Positions 26,608 through 34,108 of a DNA stretch of 64,000 nucleotides are shown here, one piece after another. Numbering within the stretch: position 1 is the stretch's first letter; each line of letters opens with the position of its first letter. The position numbers were made by a program, and so were the translations under genes. Source of the stretch: Flammeovirgaceae bacterium BBD 1991-12 (GTDB lineage: Bacteria > Bacteroidota > Bacteroidia > Cytophagales > Cyclobacteriaceae). The notes under the pieces are model-generated. The model worked only from the letters and a program-made list of their open reading frames with translations, searched no databases and was not told the origin of the DNA. Location: the NCBI GenBank assembly GCA_001657315.1, contig LYSV01000015.1, positions 1-64,000 on the forward strand. Direction: 5' to 3'.

Positions 26608-27279
26608 TCAGTGATGGTTCAAGGCCACGCTTAAGAAATCCTTCACGGGTTTGGCTGTGTGCCAGTACTCCATGACGAGTTCGGGCAGACCTGCACTTGT
26701 GATCTTACTCACCGGCACCTTGCCCACGTAATAAAAGGATTTATGCGAAATTACCGGATATTTTTCTGCCAGCTCTGCAAACTCCTTGGGTATCCGCTTA
26801 CTTTTTTCTCCCTTTAACTCGCCGAATTTGTCCATAAAATCCTTTTGGAGGATCAGTTTCATGAAGACTTCCGGGTCTTCTGCAATTGCTGACCTCACCA
26901 GAGCGGTCTGTTGTGGATCTATGCCATGCGCTCCGCCAAAGATATAAAGTCCTTCAGGATCAAATCGCAGGAACACGCCTGGCACGCTCTTATCTCTTCG
27001 TCCCGCACTGGAAATAACTGCTCCAATGTGCGTATTATAGGGAGTCTTATCCGGGGAGAAACGGATATCGCGGTTGATACGGGTAACGGCGTCTTTGGCC
27101 TGTATTCGTACTTCAGGCTCCTCTGCGTTAATGCGACCTATCATTTCATCCACAAAGGCATAAAGCGGCTTCTTTACGGACGTTTCATACCGCTTCCGAT
27201 TGGCATCGAACCATTCCTTTGTGTTGTTTTCCTTCAGCTCTTTAAAAAAGCTGACAAAATCTTTAGTAAAGTGGCTCAT
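26608..27279 (-). CDS. DUF2461 family protein
   Basis: Starting at ATG 27279 (MSHFTKDFVSFFKELKENNT) it has 223 residues. The family landmarks are FFKELKENNTKEWFDANRKR near the N-terminus, RINRDIRFSPDKTPYNTHIG in the middle and FYYVGKVP near the end. DUF2461 is widespread in bacteria and has no established activity. The upstream in-frame extension overlaps the SnoaL-like gene and does not look like protein. The start lies one base after the SnoaL stop (TGAAATG), so translation is probably coupled. Confidence 0.88.
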   Translation of the reverse strand: MSHFTKDFVSFFKELKENNTKEWFDANRKRYETSVKKPLYAFVDEMIGRINAEEPEVRIQAKDAVTRINRDIRFSPDKTPYNTHIGAVISSAGRRDKSVPGVFLRFDPEGLYIFGGAHGIDPQQTALVRSAIAEDPEVFMKLILQKDFMDKFGELKGEKSKRIPKEFAELAEKYPVISHKSFYYVGKVPVSKITSAGLPELVMEYWHTAKPVKDFLSVALNHH

Positions 27280-27280
27280 T

Positions 27281-27622
27281 TCAGTTGGGTTTAGGAAGGT
27301 CCATAACGGCCACAATATCGGAGATCCGGCCGTTGGTAATAGTAAGGTACTCAGCCACACGGGTGGTTTTGTTGTGGCTGTTCCTGCCTTCGTAAAAAAG
27401 CACAGCCTGGTTATCGCCAAAGTATGATTTCAAAAGGATAACGTCTGTCCATGGGTCAGGATTGGCAGACACCATTTGCTTTAGTGCGTCTCCACCAGTG
27501 ACTTTCATCATTTCTCCGCCATTAAAGGTAACATCATCACTCACACAGGCACGCATTTCATCAAAGTCGGAAGGCTGTTGCCATGAGTTAAAGTATTTTA
27601 ATACAAGATCTTTGGAATTCAT
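27281..27622 (-). CDS. SnoaL-like (NTF2-fold) protein
   Basis: A 113-residue protein of the NTF2/SnoaL fold: an N-terminal helix (DLVLKYFNSWQQPSDFDEMR) followed by a beta sheet with VSDDVTFNGG, VLFYEGR and VAEYLTITNGRISDI. The fold serves as ketosteroid-isomerase-like enzymes or as binding modules. No catalytic set can be assigned with confidence. It is tightly coupled to DUF2461 downstream and separated from the VOC genes upstream by a terminator-like hairpin. Confidence 0.8.
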   Translation of the reverse strand: MNSKDLVLKYFNSWQQPSDFDEMRACVSDDVTFNGGEMMKVTGGDALKQMVSANPDPWTDVILLKSYFGDNQAVLFYEGRNSHNKTTRVAEYLTITNGRISDIVAVMDLPKPN

Positions 27623-27645
27623 ATCGTCTTCGTAAAAGGTTCAAA

Positions 27646-27675
27646 GACGCTTAAGACCCTTAGGTCTCAAGCGTC
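27646..27675 (-). terminator. Terminator-like hairpin between VOC and SnoaL genes
   Basis: Arms 27646-27658 and 27663-27675 pair over 13 positions with one mismatch and a 4-base loop (GACGCTT.AGACC type). On the minus strand a modest T-rich run follows. It probably ends or reduces transcription after the VOC pair. Confidence 0.6.
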
Positions 27676-27684
27676 AATATTAGT

Positions 27685-28053
27685 TTAGCTGGGAGAATGG
27701 AAGGCAAGCTTATTGCCTTCACTGTCCGTAAATACGGCCATATAACCTATTTCATCTGAAATCTTGGTCTTCGGAACAAGTACCTTTCCACCGGCCGCTT
27801 CCACTCTGTTTAACGGGTCGCTCAGGTCTGTTCCACCATTGAGGTAGATCAGTGCTCCCTCGCCGGAAGGCACGTAGCCATCACCTTGTACCACAGCGCC
27901 ACCCACGCCATCCTGACCGTTATGAAGAAACCCCATCTGGAGTCCCATAATTTCCTGTGTGTGAACGTCCTGGCTTAGTACTTTACCATAGAAATCACAC
28001 GCTCTTTGAAGATTGTTAGCTGGTATTTCAAACCAATTGATTGCATTTGCCAT
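27685..28053 (-). CDS. VOC (glyoxalase/bleomycin-resistance) superfamily protein, copy 1
   Basis: A 122-residue single VOC module: MANAINWFEIPANNLQRACD opens the first beta-alpha-beta-beta-beta unit (FYGKVLSQDV), and the second ends in YMAVFTDSEGNKLAFHSPS. VOC proteins bind metal ions or small molecules; the metal ligands are not clear here. Its N-terminus is nearly identical to that of the next gene upstream, so the two are a tandem duplication, 26 bases apart. The subfamily (FxDxEGNxxxLHS ending) is common and uncharacterised. Confidence 0.85.
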   Translation of the reverse strand: MANAINWFEIPANNLQRACDFYGKVLSQDVHTQEIMGLQMGFLHNGQDGVGGAVVQGDGYVPSGEGALIYLNGGTDLSDPLNRVEAAGGKVLVPKTKISDEIGYMAVFTDSEGNKLAFHSPS

Positions 28054-28079
28054 GTTATGTAAATTTTTGGATTAAACAT

Positions 28080-28448
28080 TTATTTAATTGAGTGCAGCGC
28101 TACCCGGTTACCTTCAGTATCCTGAAAATGAGCTATGAAGCCATAGTCACCAATACTTGTTTTCGGCATCAGGGTTTCCCCTCCGCTGGCATCTACCTTT
28201 TCAAGGGTGGATTCAATATCACCGACCGCAAAGTAAACCACCGTGCCCTCATGTGAAGGAGTATAGCCATCGGATTTCATTAAAGTACCTGTGGCGCCCC
28301 TGTCCTCAGGATTTCCCGGGAACCAGCCCATGATGCGGGGTCCCATTTCAGTTATGGAAATATCGATGTCGAGAATGTTCTCGTAAAATTTCCTGGCCCG
28401 TTCCAGATCGCTGACCGGAATCTCAAACCAATTAATAGCATTCGCCAT
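28080..28448 (-). CDS. VOC superfamily protein, copy 2
   Basis: A 122-residue paralogue of the adjacent VOC gene, sharing MANAINWFEIP, the Y-x3-EGxxxYxxxGD strand region (YTPSHEGTVVYFAVGDIEST) and the end HFQDTEGNRVALHS. It heads the minus-strand run that continues through VOC copy 1, SnoaL, DUF2461 and the interrupted TfoX gene. Equal length and shared start argue for recent duplication, while the middle thirds have diverged and may bind different ligands. Confidence 0.85.
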   Translation of the reverse strand: MANAINWFEIPVSDLERARKFYENILDIDISITEMGPRIMGWFPGNPEDRGATGTLMKSDGYTPSHEGTVVYFAVGDIESTLEKVDASGGETLMPKTSIGDYGFIAHFQDTEGNRVALHSIK

Positions 28449-28662
28449 ACGTAGTGTTGTTTAGAGGTAGTACATTGTGTTTTTGAGTCTGACTGATTCG
28501 CGTGGCCACTGTCTTACAAAAGACGATCAAATGTAACCTGATGTTAAACAAGTTGCTTGTCTAAAAAACAAAAAAATTATAATCCTGAAATTAACATTTC
28601 ATTTATTTAAATGCTTTGAAAGCAATTATTTACTATATTTAGTTTACTATAGTTAAAATCCT

Positions 28663-30114
28663 ATGGCTAAAAAGGGTACCGTTGAAAAAATGGTAAATTC
28701 ACTGGACAAGGCGGAAAAACGCTATTTCCGGTTGTTTAGCGAGCTTCAATCAGGTAACAAGCTGTATCTCAGGATCTTTGATAAGATCGGATCCACCACG
28801 AATGGAGAGATAATCAATTATGATGATCTGCAATGTGCTGATCCCGGAGTGACCAAAAACTATCTGGGACGGCTCATCCTGAAAAGCCTGAAAGTCTACA
28901 ATGAGAATAAAACAAAGCGCTCCGAGATACTTCATCTACTTCTCGAAACTGAGATCATGTTTCAAAAGGAACTACATGATGTGTGTCTTCATAAGTTAAA
29001 GAAAGCCAGAAAGATAGCACTGAAATATGAGAGCTACCCTTTGCTATTGGATATCCTCGGCTGGGAAAGGCGTCTGATCAATACCACAGCCTCTTCAGAG
29101 GCAGGAAAGAACATCGAGGAAATTATGAGGCTGGAGTCAGAAACGGTAGATATTCTGGACAACTACAACCAGTACAACCAGTTGCTACATCAATTAATGA
29201 AGCAGAATTTCTCACAGCAGAACCTTATGCTTGACTTCTTAAAACACCCTCTGCTCAAAAGTGAGGACTGCGCCAGGAGCTTTTCAGCGCTTACCCTGTA
29301 CTATTACCTGAACTACATACTCAACACGGTCACTTCAAACGGGGAAAAAGGACGTGAAGCGCTCAGATCACTGATATCCCTCATGGAATCCACGCCCTAC
29401 AGAATTGAAGAAAATCCTGATCCCTACGTTACAGCCCTCAATAATCTCATGGGAATGATGCTTTACAACCGGGAGGCGAACGACGCTCTGGAGATCCTCC
29501 AAAAGATCCGCAGCATCCCGGGCCGGTATAATCTGAAACAAAAAGACTACGTACAACGGATATTCATTAAAACCTATAATGTGGAGCTGGAGCTCTACCG
29601 GGATCTGAAAGAGTGGACCAGGGCACTGGAACTAATGAGCGAAATAAGCGCATTTCTGGACGCTCAGATAGTTCCCGACAAATACAGATTATCTTTCCAC
29701 TATCAGTTCGCCTACATCTACTTCCAGTTGAAGGAGTACTCACAGTCACTGGCCATGATCAATAATATTGTGAATGAAAATTATGGTGAGGAAAGGGCTG
29801 ATCTTCAGACTTATGCGCGTTTTCTGCTACTGATGATCCATTTCGAACTGGGTAATATAATCGTGCTTAAATATGCCGTAGAAAGTACGAGGAGATTCCT
29901 TAAAAAGAGACGGGGCTCCTTACTGAATTTTGAATCCACTCTGCTCAGATTCTTTTCCAGGCTCAGTCTGTCACCTGCCCATGAGTACAAACGTCTTTTT
30001 AAAAATCTTTCCATTTCACTATTTCAGGGGCATTCCGACAAGCAAAGGGCTAATATTCTTGACTATGTAGACTTTGAATCCTGGATCGATACCAAGCTGG
30101 GGGGTGCTGCTTAA
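28663..30114 (+). CDS. Cytoplasmic alpha-helical repeat protein of unknown function
   Basis: A 483-residue protein without signal peptide or membrane segment. It opens MAKKGTVEKMVNSLDKAEKR, a region resembling the start of a Bacteroidota family of hypothetical proteins (LxxAEKRYFRLFS). The rest is a run of helix pairs with TPR-like spacing (ALNNLMGMMLYNREANDALEIL, then YQFAYIYFQLKEYSQSLAMI). Such proteins usually serve as scaffolds. It lies 64 bases upstream of the histidine kinase gene on the same strand and could share its operon. I cannot assign a function. Confidence 0.7.
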   Translation: MAKKGTVEKMVNSLDKAEKRYFRLFSELQSGNKLYLRIFDKIGSTTNGEIINYDDLQCADPGVTKNYLGRLILKSLKVYNENKTKRSEILHLLLETEIMFQKELHDVCLHKLKKARKIALKYESYPLLLDILGWERRLINTTASSEAGKNIEEIMRLESETVDILDNYNQYNQLLHQLMKQNFSQQNLMLDFLKHPLLKSEDCARSFSALTLYYYLNYILNTVTSNGEKGREALRSLISLMESTPYRIEENPDPYVTALNNLMGMMLYNREANDALEILQKIRSIPGRYNLKQKDYVQRIFIKTYNVELELYRDLKEWTRALELMSEISAFLDAQIVPDKYRLSFHYQFAYIYFQLKEYSQSLAMINNIVNENYGEERADLQTYARFLLLMIHFELGNIIVLKYAVESTRRFLKKRRGSLLNFESTLLRFFSRLSLSPAHEYKRLFKNLSISLFQGHSDKQRANILDYVDFESWIDTKLGGAA

Positions 30115-30155
30115 AGTATCAAAGTGTGTTTTAAATTAAAAAATATTGACTTATT

Positions 30156-30172
30156 TTACTCCCCTGGAGTAA
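30156..30172 (+). promoter_or_regulatory. Hairpin sequestering the histidine kinase ribosome-binding site
   Basis: TTACTCC (30156-30162) and GGAGTAA (30166-30172) form a perfect 7-base stem with a 3-base loop. The right arm contains the GGAG that would serve as Shine-Dalgarno sequence, 9 bases before the ATG at 30179. Confidence 0.45.
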
Positions 30173-30178
30173 GTCTGC

Positions 30179-31567
30179 ATGAGTTATAATCCTGATCGGT
30201 TTTTCTTAAGGGGTGAGTACTATTCCGGAGAGGAGAATATACTGACCCAGGCTAAGCTTATACTTCGTACGTCTCTGTACACCAGTCTCTTCTCTCTGTC
30301 CTATTTGATCGTTAGTCTTTTCATTGACTTTGATCCCGGGGTGAAGCTGATGATCTTCAATGTAGCGGGCTTTCTGCTATTGCCGCTTTTGCTAAGGACA
30401 AAAGCACCTCTTGCGCTGATTGGCAACCTTTATGTCTTCATAGGCTGGGTGGCCATAGCCCTGCTTACCTATTACTCGGGGGGAATTGAGTCCCCGGTAT
30501 TCCCATGGTTGCTGGCGCCTCCCAATATTGCACTTCTTATAGTAAACAGAAAGGCTGCATTTGCATGGGCGGGACTCGCACTGGTCGGAATCATTTACTT
30601 CGGTGCGCTCGCCATAAATAATGTCCGGCTGGAGCAGCAGTATGATCCTGCATGGCATCACTGGTTTGTTGTGGCTACCTACATCGGCCTCCTGCTCATC
30701 CTCCTCACCATATACTTTATTTTTGAAAAAAGCCGTACTCAGGCGCAGGCTAAGGTGGAGATGCAAAACAATGAGTTGCAAAGCACTCTGAGTAAACTTG
30801 AAGCCACCAAGGAAGAACTATACAGCCAACATCAGGAAGTAAAAAGCAAGAACGAGGAAATAGCCGCCCAGACTGATTTTTTAAAGCAGTTGGTAGAGGG
30901 CAAAGACCATATTATCAACATTCTGGCCCATGATCTTAAAAGCCCATTGGATTCCATGGAAGGGTTAATAAGCCTGATGAAAATGGAAGAGCTGACAGAC
31001 TCCCAGAAAGAATACCTGAGTCTGATGCAATCTTCCATAGGTAAGTCCAGGACGCTCATTGATAAAGTTATAGGTATGGGGGCGCTGGAGCATCTGGAGC
31101 AAATAAACCTGACCCGGGAAAATCTTTACTCCATTTTAATAAAGGTGGTGAATGATTTTAGAAAGCTCGCGGAACTCAAGGAAATCGAGATCCGGATCGA
31201 AGTAGCTGATAAAAATGCCGAGGCCATGGTAGACTCCGTCTATCTGAATCAGGTCTATGAAAATATACTGTCAAATGCTATCAAGTTCTCTCCTCCCGGG
31301 AAAGATATAAAGGTAAAACTTACTACCGGATCTGATGCCGTCCGCACGGAAATATCTGACCAGGGTCCGGGCATAAGCCAACAGGAGATGGACAAGCTCT
31401 TTGATAAATTCAGTAAGCTGAGCGCTCAGCCTACAGCCGGTGAAAGCTCTACAGGTCTTGGACTGTCTCTGGTAAAGAGATACATCGAACTTATGAAGGG
31501 CAGGGTTTGGTGTGAAAGTAGCGAAGGGTACGGTGCTACGTTTATTGTTGAAATCCCACTTATCTGA
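30179..31567 (+). CDS. Membrane sensor histidine kinase (orphan)
   Basis: A 462-residue kinase. Six predicted transmembrane helices span about residues 31-183, and a coiled coil follows at about 190-240. The dimerisation domain has the phosphoacceptor His251 in ILAHDLKSPL. The ATPase domain has the N box (YENILSNAIKFS), G1 (DQGPGIS) and G2 (GLGLSLV) motifs, so it should be active. No extracellular sensor domain is present; the membrane region probably senses the signal. No response regulator gene is adjacent. The FAD oxidoreductase gene starts one base after its stop, so the kinase shares an operon with two putative isoprenoid or lipid enzymes. Confidence 0.92.
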   Translation: MSYNPDRFFLRGEYYSGEENILTQAKLILRTSLYTSLFSLSYLIVSLFIDFDPGVKLMIFNVAGFLLLPLLLRTKAPLALIGNLYVFIGWVAIALLTYYSGGIESPVFPWLLAPPNIALLIVNRKAAFAWAGLALVGIIYFGALAINNVRLEQQYDPAWHHWFVVATYIGLLLILLTIYFIFEKSRTQAQAKVEMQNNELQSTLSKLEATKEELYSQHQEVKSKNEEIAAQTDFLKQLVEGKDHIINILAHDLKSPLDSMEGLISLMKMEELTDSQKEYLSLMQSSIGKSRTLIDKVIGMGALEHLEQINLTRENLYSILIKVVNDFRKLAELKEIEIRIEVADKNAEAMVDSVYLNQVYENILSNAIKFSPPGKDIKVKLTTGSDAVRTEISDQGPGISQQEMDKLFDKFSKLSAQPTAGESSTGLGLSLVKRYIELMKGRVWCESSEGYGATFIVEIPLI

Positions 31568-31568
31568 T

Positions 31569-33263
31569 ATGTCAAAAAAAGTGATCGTTATTGGCGGAGG
31601 TGTAGCAGGAATGAGTGCTGCCCACGAGCTGATTGAAAGAGGTTTTTCAGTAGAAGTGTATGAAAGACAGCCCTTTTACGTCGGGGGCAAAGCCAGAAGC
31701 GTGGAAGTCCCTGATACCGCCACAGAAGGCAGGGACTCGCTGCCCGGGGAGCACGGTTTTAGATTTTTCCCGGGCTTTTACCGGCATGTCACAGACACTA
31801 TGAAACGCATCCCGTTCAAAGGGAACAGGAATGGCGTATTTGATAACCTCGTCCCTACACAACGAGTCATGATGGCACGGTTTGATAAGCCCCCCATCAT
31901 TAACATCGTTAACTTCCCGAAATCCCTGAAGGACCTGAAGATATTTCTGAAGGCACTTCTGGATTCAGACACTGGCCTCAGCAAACAGGACGGTGAGGTC
32001 TTTGCAGAAAAGCTCTGGCAGCTTATGACCAGTAGTTTTCAGCGGAGAAACTCTGTCTATGAAAGAATAGCGTGGTGGAATTTTACAGATGCGGCCAATC
32101 AGAGCGAAGCCTACCGGCAGTATTTTGTAGGTGGGATTACGCGAACACTGGTGGCCGCCAAGCCAAGAGAGGTCAGTACAAAAACCGGCGGGGATGTCCT
32201 CCTGCAACTCCTCTTCCTTATGGGAGACCCTGCCACTCATGCGGATAGGGTGCTTAACGGCCCCACAAATGAAGCCTGGCTCTTTCCCTGGCGCGATTAT
32301 CTGCTGCAAAAGGGCGTAAAATATTATCATCATCATGAAGCAATAAAGATCCTCTCAGAAAACGGCCGGATAACGGGTGTTGCTCTGAAGGATAAGGAAG
32401 GTAAAGAAAAGATCGCAACAGGTGACTATTACATTTCTGCGCTCCCCGTGGAAAGAATGACCGAATTACTCACTGATGATATCACGACGGCTGACCCTGT
32501 ACTCAGTTACATAAAAAAGCTTTCCAGTGACACCGCCTGGATGACGGGCATCCAGTACTACCTGAGCGAGGATGTAAAAATGACCAAAGGACATGTCATG
32601 TACACGGATTCACCATGGGCACTCACTTCCATTTCGCAACTACAGTTCTGGAAGGATTTTGATATCAGCCAGTACGGCAATGGCAAGGTAAAAGGTGTGC
32701 TCTCTGTGGATATATCCGATTGGAATACGCCCGGCCTGAATGGCAAAAAAGCCCGGGATTGCACAAAAGAAGAGATCAAAACAGAGGTATGGGAACAATT
32801 GAAAAAGAGCCTCATCACAGATGGGCAAAGCCTGCTCTCCGATGATATGATAGTAGACTGGTACCTGGACAGAGATATCGTCACGGATAAGGATTTTAAA
32901 ACCATTAATGAAGAGCCATTACTGGTAAACAAAGTAAATACATGGTCACTCCGGCCTGAGGCTTGGACCGGCATACCGAACCTCTTTCTGGCATCGGACT
33001 ATGTGAGAACGCATACAGACCTTGCTACCATGGAGGGAGCCAATGAGGCGGCCCGCCGGGCAGTGAACGCCATCATTGAAGACGCCCGTGTAGAGGCGCC
33101 TCTGTGCAAAATATGGAACCTGCATGAACCGGATATCCTCTCTGTACTCAGAAGGCATGATCTGAAAAGGTTCAACAAAGGACTGCCATGGAGAAAGGAA
33201 TTCCCATGGAAGGTAAGGTTCCTTCATCAGATAAAATACTTCTATTCCAGGCTTTTTTCATGA
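31569..33263 (+). CDS. COG3349-type FAD-dependent oxidoreductase (phytoene-desaturase-like)
   Basis: A 564-residue flavoprotein. The Rossmann motif VIVIGGGVAGMSAAHELIER and the conserved GGKARS follow the start at ATG 31569. PGEHGFRFFPGFYRHVTDTM is the signature of the COG3349 group, relatives of phytoene and zeta-carotene desaturases with unproven reactions. The C-terminal FAD contact is NLFLASDYVRTHTDLATMEG. The usual guess is a dehydrogenase on an isoprenoid or lipid; the substrate is unknown. It is one base downstream of the histidine kinase and overlaps the next gene by ATGA, so the three are co-translated. No Rieske domain is fused to it. Confidence 0.85.
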   Translation: MSKKVIVIGGGVAGMSAAHELIERGFSVEVYERQPFYVGGKARSVEVPDTATEGRDSLPGEHGFRFFPGFYRHVTDTMKRIPFKGNRNGVFDNLVPTQRVMMARFDKPPIINIVNFPKSLKDLKIFLKALLDSDTGLSKQDGEVFAEKLWQLMTSSFQRRNSVYERIAWWNFTDAANQSEAYRQYFVGGITRTLVAAKPREVSTKTGGDVLLQLLFLMGDPATHADRVLNGPTNEAWLFPWRDYLLQKGVKYYHHHEAIKILSENGRITGVALKDKEGKEKIATGDYYISALPVERMTELLTDDITTADPVLSYIKKLSSDTAWMTGIQYYLSEDVKMTKGHVMYTDSPWALTSISQLQFWKDFDISQYGNGKVKGVLSVDISDWNTPGLNGKKARDCTKEEIKTEVWEQLKKSLITDGQSLLSDDMIVDWYLDRDIVTDKDFKTINEEPLLVNKVNTWSLRPEAWTGIPNLFLASDYVRTHTDLATMEGANEAARRAVNAIIEDARVEAPLCKIWNLHEPDILSVLRRHDLKRFNKGLPWRKEFPWKVRFLHQIKYFYSRLFS

Positions 33264-33928
33264 TGACCACTCACCAAACAAACAAAGTACAGCTTATTTT
33301 CATCATGCTGTCCATGCTACTGGGCATAGTACTGCTGATCATTGACAGCATACTTGCTTATGGCTGGATCACGGCGGCATGGTGGGGATATGGTTTGTCT
33401 GCCTTGTACGTAGGGTATGCCGTTTTCAAAAAAGACGGCCTGCTACTGAAATTCATAGTTTTTGCCCTGGCCGCGGGTTTCACAGAGCTGCTCCCTGATA
33501 ACTGGCTCGTACAATTTACCAAAACTCTCATCTACCCAAAAGACGAGCCCATGCTGCTGAGCTCACCAGCATATATGCCTTTTAGCTGGCTGGTGGTACT
33601 GGTCCAACTGGGGTACCTTGGGTGGTGGGCATCCCACAAGATCGGGCTGGTGAAGGCTTCCGTAGGCCTGATGACCGCAGGAGCACTTCTGGTGCCTCTG
33701 TATGAGCACTGGGCCATCAATGCCGGATGGTGGTATTATGAAAACACCAGAATGATGGGCACGGTGCCCTACTATGTTATACTGGCTGAGGGACTGCTTA
33801 TGTCCTGTGTGCCTTTTATTTTACAGAAAGTAGAACAATCCAAAGGCTATCAGATCATATTGTGGGGTATTGCGGAAGGGCTGGTGATGTGGCTGGCCTG
33901 TATCATTGCGTGGTTCACATTGGGTTAA
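33260..33928 (+). CDS. Polytopic membrane protein, possibly carotenoid-cyclase-like
   Basis: The start at 33260 overlaps the upstream stop (ATGA). The 222-residue protein has about seven predicted helices. The segment LYEHWAINAGWWYYENTRMM, followed by GTVPYYVILAEGLLM, resembles the heterodimeric lycopene cyclase (CrtYc/CrtYd) pattern of W-x3-A-x2-x-G-x-W-x-Y and G-x2-P-x-E-E. Here the second part reads P-x6-E rather than P-x-E-E, so the cyclase residues are not conserved and the relationship is distant. Co-translation with a desaturase-like flavoprotein supports a membrane isoprenoid pathway. Confidence in that function is low. Confidence 0.6.
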   Translation: MMTTHQTNKVQLIFIMLSMLLGIVLLIIDSILAYGWITAAWWGYGLSALYVGYAVFKKDGLLLKFIVFALAAGFTELLPDNWLVQFTKTLIYPKDEPMLLSSPAYMPFSWLVVLVQLGYLGWWASHKIGLVKASVGLMTAGALLVPLYEHWAINAGWWYYENTRMMGTVPYYVILAEGLLMSCVPFILQKVEQSKGYQIILWGIAEGLVMWLACIIAWFTLG

Positions 33929-34079
33929 CGTTATCCGGTTAGGTCAAATGCAGTCTGCAAAAGCATAGTACGGTCACCTGTAACTACCAATACCGTCACC
34001 GGACAACAACCTGCCCACAGCATTCAACAGTGGATAATGATGGATTCCCTTAAATTTCAGCCTTCGAATGGTTAATTTA

Positions 34080-34102
34080 GAAGATGATTCATCTTCAGGA
34101 GG
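34080..34102 (+). promoter_or_regulatory. Palindrome plus Shine-Dalgarno before the 7TM-DISM gene
   Basis: GAAGATGA (34080-34087), T, TCATCTTC (34089-34096) is a perfect 17-base dyad. AGGAGG at 34097-34102 follows immediately, 6 bases before the ATG at 34109. A full Shine-Dalgarno sequence is rare in this phylum. The dyad is a good candidate operator, perhaps for the encoded DNA-binding protein. Confidence 0.55.
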
Positions 34103-34108
34103 TCGAAA

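Noticed and set aside
27280-27420. N-terminal extension of the DUF2461 protein
   Set aside because: The extra 47 residues lie antisense-free but inside the SnoaL gene in another frame and lack family similarity; the MSHF start follows the SnoaL stop by one base.
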